Assembly (NCBI RefSeq): GCF_020085105.1
Contig: NC_058046.1
Span: forward strand, 17,508,675-17,572,674
Origin: Siniperca chuatsi
Taxonomy: Eukaryota; Chordata; Actinopteri; Centrarchiformes; Sinipercidae
Direction: 5' to 3'
Length of the DNA: 64,000 nucleotides
How positions within the stretch are numbered: position 1 is the stretch's first letter; each line of letters starts with the position of its first letter. A model generated the notes under the pieces. The model saw nothing but the letters and a program-made list of their open reading frames with translations, made no database searches and was not told the origin of the DNA. Of this stretch, positions 37,669-62,324 are shown in pieces. A program made the translations under genes and the position numbers.

Positions 37669-39700
37669 AATACAATATTTGTTTAGTGACACCAGAGGGC
37701 TCTGAAATTAAAATTCTGTCAGTTAAACTGGTGATAGAGAGACACTGCGTTGAAGCAGGATAATAATGGTCAGTGTTAGTAGAGATGGTTATTGCTGCTA
37801 CACGGCCCTCTTTTCCAGTGCATATAGTGACATACATACTGACAAAGTATGAAAAGACAAAATAATACCTGCAACCTGCTCATATCTCAAGCTAGCTTAA
37901 ATGGAAGCAGCAGCGTTTAGGTTTGACTCAACCAAGTTCTAATCTCAGTTTTATTTATTATATATATACAATTTAATTTGTTTCTGCCACATATATGTAC
38001 AGTATATACAGTATATTGTCTTTAGCCCGTCTGGACCAACTTGTAACCTAAAAGCCTTATTTCTATTTTTCTAGGTCAGTAGTGAGGCTATTACGGGTTT
38101 AGACACCCTTTTATACAGCTGCATTAAGGGCACTCTCTTTTTTTCATCATCACCATCTTTAAAGGTGTTGTATGCGATTCTAATCCAATACACGTCATTT
38201 TGTCAAACAGTGAAAATCTCCTCATGATGTACACAGCCCTGGCTCTGTAAATGGAAAACAAAAAAGGTGTCTCGGACCGAGCCACACAACATTGTTAGTC
38301 ATGATTTGTGTGTCAGGTCATGTTAAATTACTTGCCAACGGGCATTCAGCTTACTTTCTAGTTTGCCAAGATATGCTGTTGTTGTGATGTTTGCTATAGT
38401 AGCAGGAGAGTTGTGAGTATCACTGTCTGGAGCTGGTTTGCTGGCTCTGGGAAACCATCTTGTCCTCTCTGCATGTTAGTTTTGCAGCAGCAACTGTTGC
38501 TAACCCACAACTTAGCTAACATTAGTTATATTACTTGCTGTGTTGTTCGCTCTATATCATGGTATTTGTCGTGGAATTAGATTTCTCCAGAATCGCATAT
38601 CCCACCTTAAGTTTCAAAGCTGTAAAGTGATGTTGTGGTTAGTGTTATAATTTATGTTACTCCGAGATGATCACTAGAGGGCAGGACGGATATTCCCACT
38701 CCTTTGTCATTTCTCCTGATGTGTCTGTATTATTTTCCCAACAGTGATGTCATTTTAGTTCTGTATTTACTTGATTTATTTGGACAAAAACTGATGTGTT
38801 GTTCACTCATTTTTGGTTCACTTGATACATAAGTTATTTGTTTACACTTGAGTGTGACTTTCTGTTTTTTATTTTCTTTTTGGTTTAAATTTTCCCTCTG
38901 CTCTTTTTGTACATTACTGACTTTTAATGTTTATTTTTAAAAAAATTAAATCTCTGAAGATGTATGATTGTTTTCACTTTAATTTTTTTAGCTCTATATA
39001 AAGCCCACTGAATTCTTCTCTATGCTAATATAAGTGCCAAAAATCATATTCAGTTCTTCTGCTTCTTTTTTTGCAGCTATCATTCATGTTCAGATGAGTT
39101 GACTGCATGGTGAGGTTTGGTTGCATCCTTAATTTTATGTTTTTAAGGTAATTTCTGTAAAATTGACTAAACACTTGCTAACCCATCATACAATATTATA
39201 CTTGATCACCTTGCAGTTAAAAATCAAGATAAGAGATTTTATCCACAGAAACTATGTTTAACCTGGAACAGATATTGACCATAATACCATCCCATAGATC
39301 TGGTCCAATCCACCTAGTCCACCTGATATTTTGAAGTCAGGTGTTGTTTTGTTTCTTTAAGGTAATGCAGTTTATCCACCGTTATCAGCTGATGAGATCT
39401 GATGTCATGTAGTACGTTATAGGTGCTTGTGATCTATAGGCCGTAAAAATGATTAGAAAAGGATGACTCCTGGATATCTGCACCTTTTGTTCACGTGTTC
39501 TCTGCAGCCTCCTCTGGCAGCTCCTGTGTTGATTGTTTTTTGTTCTGTGGCTTGACGCCTTATTACACCAAGGTTTATGACTTCTGCATAGTGCCAGTAC
39601 TGCTAGGGGGTAGATACCTTACAAGACGTGTGTGCGTGGCCCTGTTTAGTGTTGCCACCAGCAGCAGGGGGACCATGGGGGTACTGTTTCAGCACATGGC

Positions 39701-39759
39701 CTATATTTAACTTAGCAAGGGGGTTTTTTATCTTAAAGTCACACTGGCTCATTCAGCTG
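39701..39759 (+). promoter_or_regulatory. Candidate muscle enhancer/promoter of cmya5 (MEF2 site plus E-box)
   Basis: CTATATTTAA at 39701-39710 fits the MEF2 consensus YTAWWWWTAR exactly. An E-box CAGCTG (MyoD type) lies 44 bp further on at 39754-39759. They are about 0.4 kb upstream of the cmya5 start codon. Mammalian CMYA5 (myospryn) is a reported MEF2A target in striated muscle, which suits this placement. Binding is inferred, not shown. Confidence 0.5.
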
Positions 39760-40119
39760 TTAGCCACTGGCACAAATAATGATGATTTTCCCAAATCTAT
39801 AACAATCTTTTTATGATAGGGTCAAAATCTAACTTCTTCTTAGAGTTTGTTGTTACTGTGCTTAACCTAAGACCCAGTTAGAACTATCCTCTCTCACTGC
39901 TTCACCCCTCTCTGTCTCCACTCCCCTCTTTTCATTCCCCACTCAGTCTATTTCTGTCCCCCGCTGAGTCAGATGGACAGCTCCCAACTTAGAATGACAC
40001 AAACAGGCAGACCAATTCTTCCGAAATCAGAGTGGCTGAAAACATCAAGAGGACTCTAAAATACGCAGAAAAACAACATTGGGGAACTGCAAAGGGAAGA
40101 GCTGGAGGATACTACCAAG

Positions 40120-51808
<11,689 letters not shown>

Positions 51809-53168
51809 GGAGTTTACTGTTCATGTTGGACATATATTGATTTGAATGATCTTAAAATGACCATTATTGCGAGAAAACTGCAGATATGACAGGACATAAA
51901 GGACATAAAATATACTGATATCCACAGGGAATACAGAGGACATACTGGCTCCCATTCTTCTAAAGAGGCCTCATTGATGGGTTTGTGTTTTTTTAGTGAG
52001 ATCAAACCTAATCAATGTACTGCTTCATTGCAAGTTTTTTTCTGATTGAACAGGGGTTCAATTTAACATTTAATCTTTTGGTAACGGAAATTAAATTGTA
52101 AATATAAAAAACATGGGAAAGTGAAAATGATTGACGGTGTGAAATACAACTGGATTGAAATTTAGTGCCTTGAACTTTTGTCACAGGTGAGTGTCTTGTA
52201 TTTTGTTTTGTGAAAGTGAAATGTTGTGGATCATTTTGTAAATTTGACCATAACATACACTGATGTGATAGTTTTGTAAATGTTCTATGATTTACTCATT
52301 TTCAGTTTTCTCCTCTTTAAGCCCTCACTGCTAGCTACTGTGAGTAAAGGGTCTGACTGCATATTGAAGTCAAACACACACTGTATCATTACTGAGATAA
52401 ACAATAGTTAAGGCCTTTTGTCGACACAAAGTTCTTAGTTTATAGCTCCAAGAAACATATTGTAGAACTTGAACTGTGTTTCATATTGTGAATTTGTGTA
52501 AATAACCTTTGTAAACAGATGTGATCACTCCCATATTTTGTTATGTGCGACTCATAGCAAGTGGAGATTGATTGTTTTCCTTTCCCTGTCTTGTAAACTG
52601 ATTTTCACGTCTGAGCTTAATGAACATGTTTATTTTTCTATTTGCACAAGTGGACGGTTTGTTTTGACTCAGCTCATTAGCTTTCTTTCTAACATACATT
52701 TACCAACAGAGGGCCTCAGTATTCCATTAGCTGTAATATTGTTTCAAAATCATCCAAAAATGTATTTATTCTCTGTCCTCTATAATATGGACAATCAAAC
52801 AACAAATTTTTTTCAGGAAATCAGCTGAACTGAGATATACATTATACTCTCTACAACTCTAAAGCAGTGATGCAGTCAGGATCCTGAACTATAACTATTC
52901 AGTAAGTCATGATAAACCAAACAACCACTGAGACAAACAGTAATCAAATATATTTTTGTTAATTGGTCTATTCGAACTATATAATACATGTCAATTAAAC
53001 TATTGACATGTATTTTTCATTTCCCCTACACTTACTGCAATGTAATTTAATGTACATGATTATAAACATAAAGATGTGTAAACTTTGATACACAAATTAA
53101 TTGTGGGCAAAAATGCGAGTTGAATGGTTACCCTCTATTACAATTGATAGGGACTTCAGGCCGAAATC

Positions 53169-53174
53169 AATAAA
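53169..53174 (+). terminator. Candidate cmya5 polyadenylation signal
   Basis: First canonical AATAAA seen after the cmya5 stop, giving a 3'UTR of about 1.4 kb. An ATTAAA near 52091 is an alternative. Confidence 0.45.
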
Positions 53175-54288
53175 ATGCATTTCTGCTACCAATCCTAAAA
53201 ACTTCTAGCATACACTCAGACTTCCAGATTACTTTTTATGACTTACAGCTACTGTAGATTTAGGAGCCAACAACTCACTGACAAAGCTACATGGTTCTCC
53301 AGAGAACATGTAATTTCACATTTACTACGTTACTATTTTTCCAGGCACTTATACCTTTTCCCATCACACCTTTCCTCATTTCTGAGAAAACGGAGAGAGG
53401 AAGAGAGTGAAAGGAAGAGGAGGAGTGTGGGGCAAACACATGCAGACCATCAGGGAACAGCTGCTGGCTTCCATGTGCTGGGTTGGATTGCTCAGCTGGA
53501 ACCTGAAGGAAAGTTCTTTGAAAAGTGTCAGCCTCATTTTACTAGGACTGACTCTTCTCTGCCTTTCTGCAGTGGATAACACTGGGTCTGGAAGTTGGAA
53601 CAATTTTTATTGTAGCTGAACTCAGGAAGGTTCTGTTTCTGTTACAGTGGAAAGTTAAGACCCAGCATCACTGCTGCAGACTGGGGACTATTTTTGAACC
53701 TCATCTCAACACCAGAGTTCTTTCGCACTATTTGATACGATTTATTTGACAAACATATATTTTTCTAACCCAGAAAACTATAAAAGGATGACAGTAGTGT
53801 CATAAAATTACTACAATTGAAAAGCTATTTTTTTAGCACAAAATTGACAACAGATCCAAATGTGCTATTTATTTCCCTTTACCACACCTATTAAATAGCC
53901 AGCCAAGAGAAGCCTCAGCAGGGGTCTCTCCCTCACATGACCGATGACTCCGACAATATCTGATATCAAGTATGCATCATATCCTTTCAGCTTAATTACT
54001 CTCATTCTTTCCATGTCCAAAGCCAAAACCAAACAAAGAGCTCTCTATCCTCCCAGCATCTAAACAACCAATCACACAATCAGAGAGGCCTGGTGGGCAA
54101 GGGTGAAATCTTCTGCAATTATTACTGGAAAAACTCACCTCACCCAATAGCACGCCTTGCTGCATCGGCTTAGAGGATGGAGAAAACATCTACAACCTCT
54201 TTAAAGCACAAAATAGGAGGCAAATAGCTCTCATACAATTTTAATCTAGGCTCTAGTTGACTGTTTACTGAAATGATATTAAGATGTT

Positions 54289-54294
54289 TATTTT
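54289..54294 (-). terminator. Candidate mtx3 polyadenylation signal
   Basis: TTTATT on the plus strand reads AATAAA on the minus strand, about 1.7 kb after the mtx3 stop codon. Usage is inferred. Confidence 0.35.
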
Positions 54295-55980
54295 GCTTGA
54301 AAAAAAGACAGTGGCCGTGGGTAGATTATCGTATTTGTATTTCAATAATATGAAGACAGTTGTTACCAACCATCTACAGAGAATGAACAGTAACAGAAAA
54401 GACAATGATAATTTATGACTATGTATTAAAATTATGAAGGACACTGAACATTTTGACAATTGTACAAAGACACCAGCAGTCATGAAGGCACACTGTACCC
54501 ATATGGTCCTCAAAAGCTGTCTAACAACTTTTTGTAACTAGCAAAACACACACACACACGCACAGACGCACGCTTTTGTTTCAGTATATGTTGCTTTAAA
54601 GGGAATGTAACCATGAAATTATTTTTTGGAAGTTGCAAGAGCCCAAGTATCTAGACTGAGACACAGAGAAATCATATGGAGTAGACACATTTCCGTTATT
54701 TATGAACTGTGAAGATATTAGGGAACATGGCAGTAAAAACAAGTTCACAGTCCAATTTCATTTTTAGAAATTCAGACAGAAAAAATAAAGCAAAAAAACA
54801 GGCAGCTAATAAGACATTCCCAAATATGACAGACACTTCAGTTTTAACAAGGTGACCGTTAAATAGGCACAGCAAATTGTTACCAAAGCAGAAAAATCTA
54901 AACAAAATAAATGCTGTACAAAAATGGCTGTGGAAAACCATGGCAACAACAGAAGTGAGTGGATTGTTAATAATGATACAGAATATCTCGCACAACAAAA
55001 ACAGTAATGAAAGACACATTGGTTTATGATAGTCCTTGGGAAAACTCTCTCTCTCTCTCACACACACACACATTTTGCATGAATAAGTTAATACAGTGTG
55101 TAAGGCCCTACCATTACCTCAGTGTATCTAGCAAAGATTGTGAATAAGCTGATCAGCCCTATTAGAGGAAATGACAAGTAAATTGCATTGATGTTAATCA
55201 TGAAACTTTTTACAACTATACAAGCTATACAAAGCAGAGTGAGTGAGAGCAAAGCAAAATAAGTAATTACTTATGCCTATAGTCATGACTGCATACATAC
55301 TGTACATTGTACTAAAGGTTATTAGATGTTTTCAGTAGATATGAGTAAGGATGTGTGCTCAGAGGGGTGCTAAAGGATCTGAGATCCTCCATGATAAAAC
55401 ATGGATTTATAAACTGGAGTAACATGGGATAACTAAACGAATCTTACCATATGGTGCTCTAGCCCAACACTGTTCTACTTTAGTGACCAATGTACCTTTA
55501 ACTCAGTAATTTCAATATCCTCATGAGGCAGGTGAGGACATGTCCGTTTCCTTTGGTGTCCTGTATTGGCCCACTCAGAGGTCAAACAATGCCACTCCTT
55601 TTCCCTGCCTTTTCATTTCATTTTGGCTTTCCTTTTAACTTTCTGTGTCTTTCTCATCAAGCACCACTTCATAGCATTCCATCCTTAACCACGTAAATGC
55701 ACTCAACCTTTTTAAAAAACCTCACACATGCATTTTCCCTTCTCCTTCAGACTAACATCTTTGAAATCTATCATAATTATATTGCTGTAAAATAGTCTGT
55801 TTTATAATTATTTAGTCATATGTCCATTAATTATTAGGTTATTTGCCATTCAAGTCATAGTTCAGCTGGATGACAATTTTTTGATTTCAGGATGTTGAGT
55901 CAGATTCAGAATTGCACCTTTCATCTACAGGCTGTTCCTCCTCCATTTATAAGGCTGGATTATGTTTGACAGGTCAGGAG

Positions 55981-58340
55981 TTAGGCAGGGGTAGAGCTCT
56001 TCTCACTGGCCAGACTGGGTTTGGGGTCTGGTCTGTGGGGTTTGTGCTGAGGGCTGCTGCGAAGGTTGTCATCCATCTACAGTACAGGATGTCCAGTTTA
56101 GTTAGAGCACAAATGCACAAGCAGAAACTAATATTACAATGATTCACTAAGAGACAATATATATATATATACTTTTAGTACAGCGGAGATTGTACCTGCC
56201 AAATGCAACCATGAACCCATGCAAAGAAGATAAAAGGAAAGCAGAAGCACCTTCTCTATCAAGTTGGACTCTTTATTTACAAGCTGAGTTAGTTTCTGGA
56301 GGTTGGCATCCATTGTTTCCTGAACAGGTGGAGGAGGACCTGGAGAGAGATGAAGTAAGGGGACACCCACAGAAGAAGGAGATAGCAGAGAGTGTTAGTT
56401 GTTAGGTCAATGAGCGCCCAAAAATAAGATACAAAGAGCAAGCATGCAGTGAAACAAAGATGTGAGAAGAAAGAAAATGCAGATGATGTTAGTTGTTTTG
56501 TGTGCTTGCAAATGTAAAACTTCCCCTGCATATTTGAGTGTAGATTACACCAACCTAAAGCCCCAAGAGTGTGAGTATTTCCAGTGTGCACAGCAATCTT
56601 ACAAGGGTGGTCCAAGCTGAAGTAGACTGCGAGGATGTCGTCACAGAAACGTGTGAGGTTATCCAGCTGTCTAAGGTGGCTCTGCAGAGGGCTGCTGGGG
56701 AGACTGGCTTTGTAAAGTGGAGCCACAAAACCAAACACAAAGGCGTCCAGACTGGTTGGCCTACAAACACAAACACATGTATACAAAAATACATTTTAGG
56801 CACACACAAGCAATATAGGGCTATGAAACATCAAAAGTAGTATTACTCACTACTTTTATAAATCCTAATCACAATTAATAATTTGGTCTAAATGAACACA
56901 GCAAAGTCCGATTTCTCCCAGAATGATTAATTCCCTCACAGTCTAATGTGATGAACCTCAACTGGACAACCTGACATGTGATTTTCCATACTGTAAAAGA
57001 ATCCCAATCTATATATCAAAATGAGGCCTATTGCTTATTGTGATAGTTCTTGGTTACCATGCTATTTTTTTCCTGTTCAATTAATAGAAAATATTTCTAT
57101 CCCAATTTTTAAGTTTTTTCATCTACACTGTTTTCTAGTACCTTTGCACCTAAATGTGATGTACACATATGGTCCTTCAAATCAACAAAAGTCAGCAAAC
57201 ATTAAAGAACTCACGAGTTGCCAAAGAAGTAGTTTGCTGTTCCCAGTCTGTAGGAGAGGAGATTCAGACCCTCTTTAGCATCACTGTAGATCTGAGGTAG
57301 ACAGTGAGAAAGTCATGAAAAAGAGAACTTTGCACTCACAACTACATAGAGTTGACATGTTGACAGTGATGACACAACATATTTACCTTTCCCTCCACCT
57401 CAGTGATTCTGTGTAGCGGTGCCTCTCCTTTGGTTAGAAGGATGCGGGAGAGGGCGGTGTTGGCATGGCAACTAGGGACAAGAAAGTTAAGAGGGAACGG
57501 CGAGCGTGAAGCAAACCACGGTCGTGTCAAATTGGCGTAGTTTTCTGCATCCACCCAGAAAGTGTGCAACTGTAGGACACAAAGCATCACTCTAAATATT
57601 AACAGTACTCACAGATTAGTTCTTGTCAGGGAACAAGCAGAAGAGAGATGGTGTTACCAGAGCTGGTCGTAGTTTCTCTTCAAGCAGAGCGATGTATGCC
57701 ATGGTGTCTGCTCCTTGTCTGGCTGTCAGCTCATAGTCTGCATTAAACCTCTGAAAAACAGAAAAATCACAAATATTACAATAGATCTACTGATTCTGCT
57801 AAATGGGTTTGGGGACATACATGTAATGACGAGGTGATGGACAGTGAGCAGCCTTGGCATTCATTCTGACCTGTTTCCTCAGGAAGTTGAGAATCTGTGT
57901 AGGTCCTTGAACTGCAGAGTCTCCACAAAGCAACTCTGGGACTGTCGCTGCAGGTTGAACAACAGGAAGAAGATATTACAATTCAAGACAAAGGTGGCAT
58001 TGCATCTGCATTAACATGTAATGTTAACATTGTAATGTACAGTGTATTGTGTACCTACAATTTAAAGTAATTCACGCCATTTTGGAACCCAATCAGACGC
58101 ATAAAAAAACCCATAAAAGCCCATGCTTTAAATCTGTATTTTTCAACCTTTTCATGACTGCGGCAATTAAGAGTATTAGAGTTGTCAAGCATGCATACTG
58201 TAGTGTTGTTTTATTTTCAAGAGCATGAAGGAATCTCCAAATGGATTATACAGATATATTTTCCAAACTTATACTATATATTATATTAAACTTATACGAT
58301 AGATAGATAGATAGCTAGATAGATAGATAGATAGATAGAT

Positions 58341-58386
<46 letters not shown>

Positions 58387-59892
58387 AATTCTGGTTTATA
58401 GGAAGCTGCAGCCCACCTGTTAGAGTTTTCCATGTCCAGTCTATAGGAGAAACTGTGACTTTTGCCCCAGAAAACTTGGCATATGCCTGAAAGAAAACCC
58501 ACACTTGAATCAGGACAGATGAAAAAAAGTTAACGCATTTATAATTTAAAAGTCTGTCATTGATGTTATGCTGGAACTATTGATCCAAATGCAAAAGTAG
58601 TCCAGCATACAACTTTCATGGTAATATTTCCTGAGCTGTATACAGCCCCAATGCAGGACTGTAATACTTCAATCAAGGCTAGGTTTTGTATGATACCAAT
58701 GTTGTAATAAAGCTGAATGCTTGCTGCAATCAAAGTACTCTCAGTAGGATTTTGGCACTGACTCTAAATGCAGATTTGGCACAAGGGAACACTTTGATTA
58801 CACTACTGACCAGAAACAGCTTCATTTACAGAAAGAGGAAAAACAAGCAAAACCACAAGCCAGAAAATAAAAAAGCACCACAATGAAGAAACATAGATGT
58901 ATAACTAAATCAATTAGGGCTGCAACTAATGTTTTTTTTTTATTATCGAATAATTTGAACCAGAGAATATTTGGCATGAAAAATAAGTTTTTTTATTATC
59001 GAATAATTTGAACCAGAGAATATTTGGCATGAAAAATAAGTGAAACAATAAATTGAATATTTTAGTCTATCAACTAATCGATTAATCATAATGTTTTACA
59101 CTAAATGTCTGTTTTCGGATGGTAAACACACCAGTGACAACGATGGAAATAAGCCCAGGACCATCTGACTAACTCTGACACGTCTTAGATAATAAATATA
59201 TTAGAATGCTGTCGATAAATCAACACAAACCAAAACAACACGCATTAGTATCAAATGTTTTAAAAGGTGGCATACATGTCATCTTTGTCAGACTATTAGC
59301 CAAAGTGTCACCTTGTGGCAAGAGTTGTAACTGCATGGATTCACTGACACAACGACATGATAAGCAGCCAGCAAACAACTCAATGTTAATTTTCTGACAA
59401 GGTTGTTACTATCTTGGCCACCGTCGATAGCTATCTAGCGAGAGAGTGAGGAATATACCCAAATAAATTCAAATCGGAGCCTCAATAAGCTGACCTTGAA
59501 GGAACACATTTTTGTTAGCTATGAGAGTGACTTCTGACAACCAGCCATACATGAAGGACAGAGCATGCAGACACAGTTGTTATGTTGCAGCTGGGCAAAC
59601 ATGAAATTCAATTGGAAATACTATTTTCTATCCTGCACATCGAGGTGAGCATGAGCAGCTAACAAGCAAACCTGCAGTAGGTAAGTTAGCATGCAAGCTA
59701 GCTAGAGATACACAGAGAAGACGCAAAGAAAAAACGGGAGAAGAAACCTTTCGTCTTAAAAGTAAGGCTGGATATAATGACCGTATTTTTACAAGCAGAC
59801 GATAACGTTACCAGAACTATGAGAGACTCGGTGTGGACTGAAGGCAGACCCCAGTCTCCTCCCCAGCATCTCAGCTCCATGGCAGCCGCCAT
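55981..59892 (-). CDS. mtx3: mtx3, metaxin 3
   Basis: Metaxin-family protein with a GST-like fold, associated with the mitochondrial outer membrane and import/SAM complexes. Minus-strand exons: 59892-59812, 58486-58417, 57947-57871, 57750-57658, 57569-57387, 57291-57215, 56760-56603, 56339-56251, 56076-55981 (TAA). Phases join, giving 307 residues (human 312). Seen: N-terminal [20 protein letters not shown]; Tom37/GST-N-like [10 protein letters not shown] and [20 protein letters not shown]-like [35 protein letters not shown] and [13 protein letters not shown]; and the family C-terminus [31 protein letters not shown] see no clear C-terminal hydrophobic anchor. Start chosen at the MAAAMEL methionine by comparison with human MAAPLEL; in-frame ATGs 12 bp and 33 bp upstream are alternatives. 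MTX1 is the paralogue, but the sequence and the cmya5/thbs4 neighbours fit MTX3. Confidence 0.95.
58299..58383. repeat. (GATA)n(GA)n compound microsatellite in mtx3 intron 2
   Basis: About eleven GATA units (one interrupted) followed by about 19 GA units. On the mtx3 sense strand it reads (CT)n then (CTAT)n, beginning about 33 nt after the 5' splice site of exon 2. Confidence 0.9.
58917..59094 (+). repeat. Short hAT-like MITE copy with internal 53-bp tandem duplication
   Basis: Starts AGGGCTGCAACTAATG and ends with AACTAATCGATTAATCATAA, the family seen at 16733 and 22530. Inside, 58935-58987 and 58988-59040 are identical 53-bp units in tandem (TTTTTTTATTATCGAATAAT at the start of each). Located in mtx3 intron 1. 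Confidence 0.7.
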
Positions 59893-59924
59893 GTTTTGAC
59901 TCATGGAAGGAGCTGCTGACGTCA
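59878..59924 (-). promoter_or_regulatory. mtx3 core promoter motifs: CRE and YY1-like element over the start codon
   Basis: A perfect TGACGTCA palindrome at 59917-59924 lies 25 bp upstream of the mtx3 start. The start codon itself sits in ACATGGCGGC, close to the YY1 core (AAGATGGCGGC). Both are common in housekeeping and nuclear-encoded mitochondrial gene promoters with very short 5'UTRs. Transcription start not visible. Confidence 0.5.
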
Positions 59925-62324
59925 TGAGGTACCTGTCATATTAGAACATGCAGAGGTGAAAAAATCAGGTGAGACCATTAATCAAATGAAAAATGTTCAA
60001 ATGTTTTGTGTCAAGTGCTAACATGGCGTGCTACGCACATTTGGACTGTATGGAAGAATAATAATGTGACATATGGACGTTAATATTAATGTAAATGTGT
60101 TTTGAATATGACCACTTTTTGAGAATTCAGTCTCTCGATTATGTCATTGAAATATAATGGTTTATTTCCAGGAAAAACTCATTAGCTCTGTTCGGATGAT
60201 GCTTTACATCACTGGGTCATAAAATTGTTAAGTAATGGTGAGGTAATCATAAAGGAATCCATCCATCCAAGAAGCCATCCTAGCAACAACTCAGCATGAT
60301 GCACTTTTATGAGAAGGGGTGCAAAAATATTAATATACAACAACATGGATGAGAACACAACAACATCAGTGGGAATCCTTAAAGTGTTTGAAAGAAATTT
60401 AAATTTGAACATCTACAAATCCATGACAATTATGCAGCACTATCTGCTGAGAAAGACTATGTGATTCGATCGAAAACTCCAGAACAGCTACTACTGGACC
60501 TTGTGGTGAGACTGTTTTGCCAAGTGCTGGTTACAAGGTCAAGAATGAACTCTCATTAATATAGTCAAGTCAATATTATCTATGTGGCAAATCACAAAGG
60601 GCTTTACAATATGTACAACATACAACACCCTCTATCCTTAGACCCTCCATTTGGATAAGGAAAAACCCAACATATCCTATAAATACTTTAAATTTAATAT
60701 CAAGTAATCTCTTGTTAAGTATCTTTCTAAACACTTATTCAGGGACCATGTGGTAGCTATATATTAATTAGCAGTTAGGTCCAGATTTGTCCCTTACTTG
60801 TTCCTTACCTCCTTCCTTGGTTACGGATAGAAATATGTGTACCTATTGTAAAATGTTGCCAAGAAAACAAATGCTTGGTGAATCATATTTTAATTACAAG
60901 AATTAAACTCTACTATTCTTTCATCTGTATTAACCAAGTCATTTGGTTGTTTGTATGTCACTATTATGCCAATTGTTTAAAGGCTACATGAGACCAGAGA
61001 TAACATGATAACATGAACTCAGTTGCTCTTGTTTTTAAACAAGCAGTAAACAGCAAGACCTTTCTTGTAGGGAACAGTGATACACTGTATGTGTCCATGT
61101 ATATAGAGACTGACTCACTATATAGCAAGACTGGAACAATTGACCATTTCATATTTTGATTTCCATGCCAAATAGTAATTTCCATTTTTGTGGCATTTCA
61201 CTTATTTTCAGCAACAATAGCATGATGTCTGTCCCTGGGCTGATAGTCCAACTATTAAAGACTGCCAGGTGTTTGGTCAGAGACCAGACAGCCAGACACA
61301 GACGGATGCATGGTGATAATGCAGTGAGGGATGGTAAATGTCTCTCTTTGGCTTGGACCAGCAGCTGAGATGTTGAAATGTACTTGAGGTAAGTAGAGAA
61401 AGCTTTAAGACGAGTACCAGACATCTATCATGAAATGTTTCCAGGATCCCAAGTCCAGCCCTCTTTGTCCTTACTTTCCAACATTCTCCAACAGAGGGAA
61501 TTAAAAAAAGAAGCAGCAGAAGCATGTAGAACAAGTTAAATAAAATTAAATTAAAAACATCTGGCATACAGTTATACAATTCAACTGGCTTACTGGGGAT
61601 GAGCTAGGAGATCAAATCCACATCTATGACACAGGTTCATGATGTTTGTGAAAAACAGTGGCCAGCTGGAATCAAGTGTTCCTCCCTTAAGACCCAGGCA
61701 CAATCCATTTCAGACATTTTTTAGAGTTGGCTGACTGTATACAGGCTGATTTAGAGTAGTTTTTATGGTATTATATCACAAATCCCCAGAAGACATTAGA
61801 CACAAAGACTCAAGGAATAAAAGCTTTATCTTGCTTCTAAATAAAATAGGGTCATAAATACATAAAAACATTTTAAAATACATTTAGCTCTTTTTACATT
61901 TTTAGAATGAAATGCTTTGTATAATGCCTTATTTGTTTTGTTTTAAATGTTGGAGTTATTTCTTTCTTTACACTGTTTCTAGCATGTAGTAGTACTACTT
62001 CAGCTTTACAGAGACAATATACAACTTATCATTTGATCAAAGTATTAGCAGCCAGGGGACACACCCACAAACTATTAAAATAGTCCCTACACTGTGCCAC
62101 TTTCGCAACAGAAGAGTACAAGGACACTCCCCTTTGCTTTAAAAGCTGTGCCTGTGGCCACAAAACCATCTCACCTCTGTTGAGATTTTGCTTCAACATC
62201 TGGATTTGTCCATCATTAAAATAGGGGATTAATCTGTGATACTCTTATTGATCCACAAGAGGAAACTCAGTTCTTTCTTCAGGAGCATAGCTTCTCCTGA
62301 ACTGTGTCCCATACTGAAGCACTG
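59893..62324. other. Head-to-head interval between mtx3 and thbs4
   Basis: About 2.4 kb between the two divergent start codons. It holds the mtx3 promoter at the left and the thbs4 5' region at the right. A dispersed repeat fragment lies at 60560-60670. The rest is AT-rich; no other gene found. Confidence 0.55.
60560..60670 (+). repeat. Fragment of a dispersed fish repeat
   Basis: Contains AATCACAAAGGGCTTTACAA and TTTGGATAAGGAAAAACCC, a pair of signatures I recognise from a widespread teleost interspersed repeat. Truncated and non-coding. Confidence 0.45.

Larger units (their letters stand above)
37522..40119. other. tent2-cmya5 intergenic region
   Basis: No coding exon found. The left end is tent2 3'UTR; the middle is AT-rich and unremarkable. 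The right 400 bp carries muscle-type motifs (MEF2-like 39701-39710, E-box CAGCTG 39754-39759) and the cmya5 5'UTR. No repeat element is recognised with confidence. Confidence 0.55.
51809..55980. other. Tail-to-tail interval: cmya5 and mtx3 3' regions
   Basis: No coding exon found. The cmya5 3'UTR probably runs to the AATAAA at 53169-53174. The mtx3 3'UTR probably runs leftwards to the minus-strand AATAAA at 54294-54289. The sequence is AT-rich with short CA runs near 54545 and 55065. Confidence 0.55.

Noticed and set aside
62234..62275. TTATTGATCCACAAGAGGAA stretch just upstream of thbs4, similar to RTE-type LINE tails
   Set aside because: Too short and diverged to assign to a repeat family with confidence.
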